Shown here piece after piece: positions 57,224 to 64,000 of a stretch of 64,000 nucleotides of DNA; position 1 is the stretch's first letter; each line of letters begins with the position of its first letter. The position numbers and the translations under genes are program-made. The DNA comes from JADJPO01 sp963828555 (GTDB lineage: Bacteria; Actinomycetota; Actinomycetes; Actinomycetales; Kineosporiaceae): assembly GCA_963828555.1 (NCBI GenBank), contig CAWHEL010000002.1:1054001-1118000 (forward strand), written 5' to 3'. The notes under the pieces were generated by a model. That model worked only from the letters and a program-made list of their open reading frames with translations. It was not told the DNA's origin and did no database searches.

Positions 57224-58681
57224 CTACAGAGGGGCGTCGGGGTCGTCGACCCCGACGATGCGGTTGCCGCGGAAGAACTCCAGCGCTTCACCGGCTCCAT
57301 GGCCGCCGTAGCCGCTGGTGCCCCAGAAGCTCTGGTGGGAGGTCGCCGTGAGATCGAACAGGCTGGTGCCGTTGACCTTGATCTCGCCGCCACGCAACCG
57401 CGCGCCCAGCGCCAGCGCGGCCTCGGTGTCGGCGCCGAACACGTAGCCCGCCAGGCCGTCCGGGCTGGCATTGGCTGCGGCCAGGGCCCGCTCGTCGCCG
57501 TCCACCGCGTGCATGGTGATCACCGGGCCGAAGATCTCCTCCTGCGCGGCGCCGGCGTCGGCGCCGGTGACCACGGTCGGGGACAGGAACCAGCCGGCCC
57601 GGGGCAGATCGGTCGTGGCCGGCCGGGCGGTGCCGCCCGCGGCGGTCAGGACGGCGATCCGCTCCAGCAGGTGGTCGCGGTGTGCACGGTAGGCGATCGG
57701 GCCCATCGCGCTGCCGGAGTCCGTGCTGGCGCCGATGGCCACCCCGGCGAGTTCAGCGAGGAGGGCCTCCACCAGGGCATCGTGCAGCGCGGGCGGTACG
57801 AACACCCGGCCCGGCCCCTCGCACCACTGCCCGTTCAGGATGGTCATGCCCCGGGCCAGGGCGCGAGCGGTCACGCTGAGGTCGGCGTCCTCACGCACGA
57901 TCACCGGGTTGTTCCCGCCCAGTTCGAGCTGCAGCCGGGTGAAGTGCGGGGCGGCCGCGGCGGCGATGGCCCGCCCCGCCGCCTGCCCCCCGGTGAGCGC
58001 GATCGCACGGGTCCGTGGGTCGCCACTCAACTGGGCGCCCACCTCGGCGCCGCCGTGCACCAGCTGGAACACCCCGGTCGGCAGGCCTGCCGCTGCCGCC
58101 GCCTCGGCCAGCAGGTCGCAGCTGCCGGGCGCCCACTCGCTCGGTTTGAGGATGACCGGGCAGCCCGCCGCCAGGGCGGCGGCAGCGCGGCCGACGGCGA
58201 CCGGTGCCGGGGCGTTCCAGGGCGCGAGGACGACGGCCGAGCCCCACGGGTCGCGGCGCCACCGGACCGGACCACCCCGTCCCCGGCCGGGCAGCTCCTG
58301 CACCGTGCCCGCGGCACGCAGCTCCTCGACGGTGCCGCGCACCTGGTCGGCGCAGGCCGCGGTGATCGGGGTGGTCAGGCCGATCACCGTGCCGGTGTTG
58401 ATCGACTCGGCCAGCGCCATCCGTGGTGCGCGGGCCGCCAGCTCGTCGGCCAGCGCCAACAGCGCCTGGGCCCGCCCCTCGACGCCGAGATCGGCCCAGG
58501 TGCGTTGCTCGTGGACGGCGTGCGCGGCGGCGATCGCGCGTTCGACCTCGGCCCCGGAGGTGGCCAGGCGAGGCTGCAACGGAGCGCCGGTGTTCGGGTC
58601 GTCCAGGGTGCCGGTCAGAGGCTCGGTAGGCGTCTGGCGACGACCGTCGATCAGGTCGACAACCGGGGGAAGCACATCCAT
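57224..58681 (-). CDS. Aldehyde dehydrogenase
   Basis: A 485-residue NAD(P)+-dependent ALDH. LQLELGGNNPVIV carries the general-base Glu and NGQWCEGPGR the nucleophile Cys (about residue 285); VVLAPWNAPAPVAVGRAAAALAAG is the cofactor-binding helix and VNGTSLFDLTATSH the C-terminal block. With the GS-like and GntR genes it forms a likely amine or gamma-glutamyl-aldehyde catabolic operon. ATG 58681, 23 bases after the regulator. Confidence 0.93.
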   Translation of the reverse strand: MDVLPPVVDLIDGRRQTPTEPLTGTLDDPNTGAPLQPRLATSGAEVERAIAAAHAVHEQRTWADLGVEGRAQALLALADELAARAPRMALAESINTGTVIGLTTPITAACADQVRGTVEELRAAGTVQELPGRGRGGPVRWRRDPWGSAVVLAPWNAPAPVAVGRAAAALAAGCPVILKPSEWAPGSCDLLAEAAAAAGLPTGVFQLVHGGAEVGAQLSGDPRTRAIALTGGQAAGRAIAAAAAPHFTRLQLELGGNNPVIVREDADLSVTARALARGMTILNGQWCEGPGRVFVPPALHDALVEALLAELAGVAIGASTDSGSAMGPIAYRAHRDHLLERIAVLTAAGGTARPATTDLPRAGWFLSPTVVTGADAGAAQEEIFGPVITMHAVDGDERALAAANASPDGLAGYVFGADTEAALALGARLRGGEIKVNGTSLFDLTATSHQSFWGTSGYGGHGAGEALEFFRGNRIVGVDDPDAPL

Positions 58682-58704
58682 GGCCTCTCCTGCGATAGCG
58701 GTCG

Positions 58705-59403
58705 TCAGGCCTGGCCGAGGAGGAGTTGGCGCAGCCCGCGACGGGTCGCCTCGAGATGCGTCTCCACGGCCGAGGCCGCGGCGATCTCGTCCCCGCGGGC
58801 GATCGCGTCGCTGATCTGCGCGTGCTCCTCCATCGCCTCGGCGATGAGCTCGACATAGATCATGTTGTCGGTATGGATGAAGAGCTCGCTGCGGGCCGCC
58901 TCGATCGCCGCCGCCAACCGCGGACTGCGAGCGGCATCGGCCACCGAACGGTGAAAGGCACTGTCGGCATTGCGGAAGCTGGCCCGGTCGTTGACCTTGC
59001 CCATCAGAGCTGCCGCTGCATCGATCCGCGCCACGTCGGCGTCGTCCCGGCGCAGGGCCGCCAACTTGGCCGCGGCCCGTTCCACCGCGATCCGGAACTC
59101 CAGCACGTCCTCGAACTGGGCCAGGTCGGCGCGCATGGAGGCCAGCCACCGTGAATAGGGAACCTCCAGCTCGGTCACGAAGGTCCCCCCGCGGGATCCC
59201 CGCCGCGCCTCGAGGTAGCCCTCCTCGATCAAGATCCGCAGCGACTCGCGCAGGGTGATCCGGCTGACTCCGAGCTGGGTGGCCAGTTCGCGCTCGGGCG
59301 GCAACTGGGCTCCGGCTGCCAGATCGCCCCGATGGATCGCCGCGCGAAGCTGATCGGCGACGCCCTGCACCGCCGACACATGGGTCGGCGTTCCGATGGC
59401 CAT
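58705..59403 (-). CDS. GntR/FadR-family regulator (FCD domain)
   Basis: A 232-residue regulator. The N-terminal winged-helix (LRAAIHRGDLAAGAQLPPERELATQLGVSRITLRESLRIL) is GntR type; the C-terminal FCD domain carries the helical RNADSAFHRSVADAARS and IYVELIAEAMEEHAQISDAIARGD segments, in which His and Asp residues may hold a metal and ligand. It is the first gene of the GntR-ALDH-GS operon and probably its repressor. Confidence 0.92.
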   Translation of the reverse strand: MAIGTPTHVSAVQGVADQLRAAIHRGDLAAGAQLPPERELATQLGVSRITLRESLRILIEEGYLEARRGSRGGTFVTELEVPYSRWLASMRADLAQFEDVLEFRIAVERAAAKLAALRRDDADVARIDAAAALMGKVNDRASFRNADSAFHRSVADAARSPRLAAAIEAARSELFIHTDNMIYVELIAEAMEEHAQISDAIARGDEIAAASAVETHLEATRRGLRQLLLGQA

Positions 59404-59440
59404 CGCCACAGGATAGGCGGCACCCGTAGCCTGAGCGCTC

Positions 59441-60733
59441 GTGACAGGCGGCGGACGATTCGGGCAGGATCTGCGGACCGTGCTGCGTGGGCGGGACTTC
59501 CGCCGGCTGTACGCCACCCGGCTCGCCTCACAGACCGGTGACGGGGTGTTCGAGGCGGCGCTGGCCAGCCTGTTCTTCTTCTCCCCGCAGCGGGCTGCCA
59601 CGGCGACCGGGATCGCCGTGGCGTTCAGTGTGGCGATCCTGCCGTACAGCGTGATCGGTCCGTTCGCCGGGGTGCTGCTCGATCGCTGGCGCAGACGGCA
59701 GGTGCTGGTCCGGGTGAACCAGGTGCGCGCCGTCCTGATCGTGATCATTGCGGTGATGGTGGCCCGGGGGGCGGTGGGGCTGCCGCTCTACGTCCTTGTG
59801 CTGGCCTGCCTGTCGGTGAACCGGTTCTTCCTGGCCGGCCTCGGTGCCGGCCTGCCGCACGTGGTGGTGCGTGACGAGCTGGTGATGGCCAATGCGGTCT
59901 CCACCACCTCGGGCACCGTGGTCGCCTTGAGCGGGGCCGGGATCGCCGTCGCGGTGAGGCAGGTGTTCGGGGGTGGCAACGACACCGACGCCGGCATCCT
60001 GCTGCTCGCTGCGCTGGCCTACCTCACGGCCGCAGCGCTGGCCCGGCGGATGCACCGCGATCTGCTCGGCCCCGACGACGCGGAGCGCCTGCCCTGGCAC
60101 GACGTCGCCGCCGCGGCCCGGGGGGTGGTGGTCGGGCTCGGCGAGGCCACCCTCCATCTGTGGCGGCGTCGGCCCGCGTTCGATGCCCTGGCCGTGATCG
60201 GCGGGCAGCGGTTCGCCTACGGCATGGTGACCGTGGCCATGTTCCTGCTCTGCCGGGCCGCGTTCTCCGACCCGGCCGACCCCGATGCCGGCGCGCTGCG
60301 CCTGGCCACGGCGTTCGTCGTCTCCGGGGCCGGCTTCTTCGCCGGCGCGGTGATCACCCCGGCGGCCACCCGTCGGATGCGGCTACAGACCTGGATCGTG
60401 GTCTGCTGCCTGCTGGCGACCGTGATCGCAGCCGTGTTCGCGGTGACCCTGACCTATCCGGTGGCGCTGGCGGCGGGGTTCGCGGTCGGGATCGCCATGC
60501 AGGGCACCAAGATCTGCGTGGACGCCATCGTGCAGGCCGGCGTGGACGACGCCTACCGGGGCCGGGCGATGTCGTTCTACGACATGGTGTTCAACATCGC
60601 CTTCGTCGCCGCGGCCGCGGTGTGCGCCCTGGTGCTGCCGCCGACCGGGTACTCGCCGGGGTTGTTCGCGGGTGTCGCCGCGGTCTACCTCGGCTCGGGC
60701 CTGGCCTATGGGTGGGCCCGGCGCCGGCGCTGA
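59441..60733 (+). CDS. MFS transporter (EntS/MefA-like)
   Basis: A 430-residue 12-helix permease: VIGPFAGVLLDRWRRRQVLVRVN is motif A, and NAVSTTSGTVVALSGAG and YRGRAMSFYDMVFNIAFV resemble the MFS_3 efflux group. Substrate unknown. GTG 59441 lies 37 bases from the divergent GntR start, so they may be co-regulated. Confidence 0.88.
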   Translation: MTGGGRFGQDLRTVLRGRDFRRLYATRLASQTGDGVFEAALASLFFFSPQRAATATGIAVAFSVAILPYSVIGPFAGVLLDRWRRRQVLVRVNQVRAVLIVIIAVMVARGAVGLPLYVLVLACLSVNRFFLAGLGAGLPHVVVRDELVMANAVSTTSGTVVALSGAGIAVAVRQVFGGGNDTDAGILLLAALAYLTAAALARRMHRDLLGPDDAERLPWHDVAAAARGVVVGLGEATLHLWRRRPAFDALAVIGGQRFAYGMVTVAMFLLCRAAFSDPADPDAGALRLATAFVVSGAGFFAGAVITPAATRRMRLQTWIVVCCLLATVIAAVFAVTLTYPVALAAGFAVGIAMQGTKICVDAIVQAGVDDAYRGRAMSFYDMVFNIAFVAAAAVCALVLPPTGYSPGLFAGVAAVYLGSGLAYGWARRRR

Positions 60734-60827
60734 GGTCGACACGCGCCCCGGCCTGGGTGATGCTTGTCCCATGGGCCGGGCCGGCTGTCGATGCACCAGT
60801 CGATGTATGGGGGATGGCTGATCCCGG

Positions 60828-62111
60828 GTGGGCGGAATTGGTGTCGAGCTCGGCCTGATCGTCGTCCTGATTCTGATCAATGCGGTGTTCTCCGGCAGTG
60901 AGCTGGCCCTGGTGACGCTGCGCGAGGGGCAGCTTCAACGGTTGGAGGCCGCGTCACCGCGGGGGCGGACGCTCGCCCGACTGGCCCGTGACCCGAACCG
61001 CTTCCTGGCCACGATCCAGATCGGGATCACCCTCGCCGGCTTCGGGGCCTCGGCAGCCGCTGCCGTGTCGCTGTCCCAGCCGCTGGTCGAGGTGCTGTCG
61101 TTCACCGGCCCGGCGGCCGAGGCCCTGGCCGTGACCCTGGTCACCCTGGTCCTCACCTTCGTCACGCTGGTGATCGGCGAACTCGCACCCAAAAGGATCG
61201 CCATGCAGCGGGCCGAGCCCTGGGCCCTGGCCGTCGCCCGCGCCCTGGACGCGCTGTCCACGGTCTCCCGCCCCGCCGTGTGGTTACTCGGGCGGGCGAC
61301 CGACGGCGTCGTGCGGCTCACCGGGGCCGACCCGGACGCAGGGCGGGACGAGGTGTCCGTGGAGGAGATCCGCGACATGATCACTGCCAGGCGGGAGTTC
61401 TCCACCGAGCAGCGCACCATCATCACCGGCGCGTTCGACATCGCCGAACGGACCCTGCGGGAGATCCTGATCCCGCGGCGCGACGTGGTGTTCCTCCCCG
61501 CCAGCACGCCGGCGTCGCAGGCCCTGCAGGTGATGCTCGGGGCCGGTCACTCGCGGGTGCCGGTCACCGGCCCCGGAGGGCTGGACGACGTGGTCGGGGT
61601 CGTCCACCTGCGCGGGTTGTTCGACGCCGAGGGCAGGCTGGTCGGTGACCGCGTGCACGAGCCGCTGTTCCTGCCCGAGACCCTGCGCGTCTCGGACGCC
61701 CTGCGCCAGATGCGGCTCCAGCGCCAGCACCTCGCCGTGGTGGTCGATGAGCACGGGTCGAACGACGGCATCGTGACCATGGAGGACCTGGTCGAGGAGG
61801 TGGTCGGGGAGATCTACGACGAGACCGATCGCGACGTCCAGGCGGTGGTGCACGAGGCCGACGGGTCGATGCTGCTTCCCGGCTCGTTCCCGATCCACGA
61901 CCTGGTGGACATCGGGGTCCGGATCACCGTGCCCGACGAGGGTGACTACACGACGGTAGCCGGGCTGGTCATCGCGCAACTCCAGCGCATTCCCCGGCGG
62001 GCGGGCGAGGCGGTGGACGTCGACGGCTCCCGGTTCGAGGTGGTCGAGGTGACCGGACGCGCCGTGACCAAGGTCAGGGTCAGGGCGAGCGCTGAGCGTG
62101 CCACCAGTTGA
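60828..62111 (+). CDS. CNNM/HlyC-CorC family protein (DUF21 + CBS)
   Basis: A 427-residue membrane protein: an N-terminal DUF21 domain with three to four helices (VFSGSELALVTLREGQLQRLE; VTLVIGELAPKRIAMQRAE), two CBS domains (ILIPRRDVVFLPASTPASQALQVML; VVVDEHGSNDGIVTMEDLVEEVVGEIYDE) and a C-terminal CorC_HlyC domain. Members are linked to Mg2+ or Co2+ homeostasis. GTG 60828. Its 3' end overlaps the convergent CCA-adding enzyme gene by 32 bases. Confidence 0.92.
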   Translation: MGGIGVELGLIVVLILINAVFSGSELALVTLREGQLQRLEAASPRGRTLARLARDPNRFLATIQIGITLAGFGASAAAAVSLSQPLVEVLSFTGPAAEALAVTLVTLVLTFVTLVIGELAPKRIAMQRAEPWALAVARALDALSTVSRPAVWLLGRATDGVVRLTGADPDAGRDEVSVEEIRDMITARREFSTEQRTIITGAFDIAERTLREILIPRRDVVFLPASTPASQALQVMLGAGHSRVPVTGPGGLDDVVGVVHLRGLFDAEGRLVGDRVHEPLFLPETLRVSDALRQMRLQRQHLAVVVDEHGSNDGIVTMEDLVEEVVGEIYDETDRDVQAVVHEADGSMLLPGSFPIHDLVDIGVRITVPDEGDYTTVAGLVIAQLQRIPRRAGEAVDVDGSRFEVVEVTGRAVTKVRVRASAERATS

Positions 62112-63513
62112 GCAGCTCCGCCTCGGCCTCTTCGCGGCTCAACGGGCCGCGGTCCAGGCGGAGCTCCTTCAGATGGGCCCAGGCCCGGCCGACGTCGCGG
62201 CCCGGCGGGATGCCCAGCAGCTCCATGATCGCGTTGCCGTCGAGATCGGGGCGGACGGCGTTCAGCTCCTCCTGCTCACGCAGCCGGGCGATCCGCTCCT
62301 CCAGGTCGTCGTAGGCCGCGGAGAGCCGCATGGCCTTGCGCTGGTTGCGGGTGGTGCAGTCCGAGCGGGTCAGCTTGTGCAGCCGCTCGAGGTGCGGTCC
62401 GGCGTCCGCGACGTAGCGGCGCACGGCTGAGTCGGTCCAGCCGCCCTCGCCGTAACCGTGGAAACGCAGGTGCAGTTCGATCAGGCGGGTGACCTGCCCG
62501 ATGGTGTCCTTGTCGAAGCGCAGGGCCTGCATCCGTCTGCGCGCCAGCTTGGCGCCGACCACCTCGTGGTGATGGAAGCTCACTCCCCCACCGGCCTCGA
62601 ACCGCCGGGTGGCCGGCTTGCCCACGTCGTGCAGCAGCGCTGCGAGCCGCAGCACCAGGTCGGGGCCGTTCTCCTCCAGTGCGATGGCTTGGTCGAGCAC
62701 AGTCAGGCTGTGCTCGTAGACGTCCTTGTGTCGGTGGTGCTCGTCGATCTCGAGTTTCAGGGCGGGCAGCTCGGGAAGCACGTGGTCCATCACGCCGGTC
62801 TCGATCAGCAGCTCCAGCCCGCGGCGCGGGTAACGGGCAGCGAGCAGCTTCTCGAGCTCGGTCCGGCTGCGTTCGGCCGCCACGATGGTGATCCGCTCCG
62901 CCATCGCGGTCATCGCCGCCTGTACCGGGGCGTCGACGTCCAGCCCGAGCTGGGCGCTGAACCGGGCCGCCCGCATCATTCGCAGCGGGTCGTCGCCGAA
63001 GGACTGCTCCGGGGTCCCGGGGGTGCGCAGCCACCCCGCGGCCAGGTCCTCCAGGCCGTGGTGCGGGTCGACGAAGGTGAGCTCGGGCAGCTCGACCGCC
63101 ATCGCGTTGACGGTGAAGTCGCGGCGGGTCAGGTCACCCTCGAGCGTGTCGCCGTAGATGACGTCCGGCTTGCGGCTGGTGGGGTCGTACTGCTCGGTGC
63201 GATAGGTGGTGACCTCGGCGATCACGTCGCCCCGGCGGGCGCCGATGGTGCCGAACGCCTTGCCGATGTCCCAGCAGGCGTCACCCCAGGCCGAGAGCAG
63301 GCGCTCGGTCTCCTCCGGTCGGGCATCGGTGGCGAAGTCCAGGTCAGGCGAGACCCGACCCAGCGCGGCGTCGCGCACCGGGCCGCCGACCAGGGCGAGC
63401 CGGTGGCCGGCCGCGGAGAAGGCGGCGCCGAGCTCGGCGACCGCCGGGGGAAGCGCGAGCAGTCCGGCAGCCAGGCGACGGCGCACATCGGCAACGGCAG
63501 GGGTGTCTGGCAC
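62080..63513 (-). CDS. CCA tRNA nucleotidyltransferase
   Basis: A 477-residue enzyme that adds or repairs the 3' CCA of tRNAs. The head has GGPVRDAALGR and DLDFATDA (catalytic Asp pair, about residues 35-50), EVTTYRTEQYDPTSRKPDVIYGDTLEGDLTRRDFTVNAMA follows, and a C-terminal HD domain carries LLHDVGKPATRRF. The PcnA/CCA group with an HD domain is typical of actinobacteria. GTG 63513 chosen. Lies divergent from a NUDIX gene, as in Mycobacterium (Rv3907c-Rv3908, from memory). Confidence 0.94.
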   Translation of the reverse strand: MPDTPAVADVRRRLAAGLLALPPAVAELGAAFSAAGHRLALVGGPVRDAALGRVSPDLDFATDARPEETERLLSAWGDACWDIGKAFGTIGARRGDVIAEVTTYRTEQYDPTSRKPDVIYGDTLEGDLTRRDFTVNAMAVELPELTFVDPHHGLEDLAAGWLRTPGTPEQSFGDDPLRMMRAARFSAQLGLDVDAPVQAAMTAMAERITIVAAERSRTELEKLLAARYPRRGLELLIETGVMDHVLPELPALKLEIDEHHRHKDVYEHSLTVLDQAIALEENGPDLVLRLAALLHDVGKPATRRFEAGGGVSFHHHEVVGAKLARRRMQALRFDKDTIGQVTRLIELHLRFHGYGEGGWTDSAVRRYVADAGPHLERLHKLTRSDCTTRNQRKAMRLSAAYDDLEERIARLREQEELNAVRPDLDGNAIMELLGIPPGRDVGRAWAHLKELRLDRGPLSREEAEAELLNWWHAQRSP

Positions 63514-63618
63514 GACAGGCAAGCCTGCCAGAGGGTGACCCGGGCGAGCCACCGAGAACCCCGGCGGCGGCCGCTCGGCTCCGCTACCGGCTGGGCTGCA
63601 CTGGTTACAGTGAGCGGC

Positions 63619-64000
63619 ATGGCCCGTCCGTCGCGTTCGTCGCACACCCCGCGGCCGACGCGAAGGCCACTCCCCACGGTGCAGGAGACGTCGGCCGGTG
63701 GTCTCGTGGTCGACATGGTCGGGGCACCGATGCGGGCTGCGGTGATCGCCCGGGTGAACCGCGCGGGCCGGGTCGAGTGGTGCCTGCCCAAGGGGCACCT
63801 GGAGTCCGGCGAGACTCCGGAGCAGGCCGCCGTCCGCGAGATCGCCGAGGAGACCGGCATCGAGGGCAGGGTCCTGACGACGTTGGGCACGATCGACTTC
63901 TGGTTCGCCGCGGAGGGGCGCCGGGTGCACAAGCTGGTGCACCACTACCTGCTCGAGGCCACCGGCGGGTTACTCAGCATCGAGGGTGACCCCGACCACG
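63619..64000 (+). CDS. NUDIX hydrolase, C-terminus off the right edge
   Basis: The first 127 residues are seen. GHLESGETPEQAAVREIAEETGI matches the NUDIX box (GX5EX7REUXEEXGU) and is complete, so it should hydrolyse a nucleoside diphosphate-linked substrate. In Mycobacterium the equivalent position is held by mutT4. ATG 63619. The reading frame is still open at base 64000. Confidence 0.93.
   Translation, partial: MARPSRSSHTPRPTRRPLPTVQETSAGGLVVDMVGAPMRAAVIARVNRAGRVEWCLPKGHLESGETPEQAAVREIAEETGIEGRVLTTLGTIDFWFAAEGRRVHKLVHHYLLEATGGLLSIEGDPDH

Noticed and set aside
63777..63989. Arg/Gly-rich frame at the right edge
   Set aside because: Out-of-frame reading of the NUDIX gene.

Overview
The window is very GC-rich, densely coded DNA from an actinobacterium (Actinomycetota). 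The evidence is the GC-rich third codon positions, frequent GTG starts, a mycothiol-type DinB-like gene, a DUF222/HNH '13E12-like' gene with an actinobacterial SOS box, a short actinobacterial inositol-1-phosphate synthase, and the gene block ino1-padR-ponA-GT87-rpsF-ssb-rpsR-rplI-dnaB. From memory, that block lies near oriC in Mycobacterium and relatives. The S18 protein has lost its zinc ligands, which I associate with Micrococcales-like lineages; I do not assign a family.

Region 1 to 27.6 kb is ordinary accessory and metabolic content: a partial MFS gene at the left edge, a renalase-like oxidoreductase, an SGNH hydrolase, a candidate AbiEii-like toxin-antitoxin pair (2460-3624), a frameshifted glycosyltransferase, and three ABC-2 type export systems (7271-8829 with divergent TetR; 12044-14075 with its own XRE regulator; 18275-20040). 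It also holds a TetR/DUF4386 divergent pair, an ArsR-AHSA1-DinB operon, a serine hydrolase, a GH13 enzyme and an acyl-CoA dehydrogenase-like gene. Two copies of one 55-bp palindrome (6611-6665 and 14105-14159) overlap stop codons, and a shrunken relic of a beta-keto acid cleavage enzyme sits at 15561-15770.

Region 27.6 to 29.9 kb is a small gene graveyard. It contains a frameshifted hemerythrin-like gene carrying fifteen perfect 9-bp tandem repeats, fragments of a nucleotidyltransferase-like gene, and a DUF222/HNH endonuclease gene driven by a near-consensus promoter whose spacer is a perfect SOS box; that reading frame is broken once.

Region 30 to 40.5 kb holds threonine synthase, a secreted GH16 glycosidase, homocysteine S-methyltransferase, an SDR, an LD-carboxypeptidase-like S66 peptidase, a PPOX-fold protein, an M50-like membrane protease, a GPP34 protein and polyphosphate kinase 2.

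Region 40.5 to 53.5 kb is the core block. dnaB carries a 415-residue intein with the hallmarks of a class 3 (WCT) intein and has a cluster of DnaA-box-like sequences upstream. It is followed by a divergent MATE exporter, a CPBP-type protein, the rpsF-ssb-rpsR-rplI ribosomal/replication operon with a structured leader and a terminator, a GT87-like membrane glycosyltransferase, a class A PBP, and padR-ino1.

Region 53.5 to 64 kb holds an Fe-ADH-like protein, exonuclease III, a GntR-ALDH-glutamine synthetase-like operon, an MFS transporter, a CNNM/CBS protein, CCA tRNA nucleotidyltransferase and, running off the right edge, a NUDIX hydrolase. No tRNA, rRNA, CRISPR or insertion sequence was recognised. 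At least four genes are broken by single-base gains or losses; real decay and sequencing error cannot be separated from the sequence alone.
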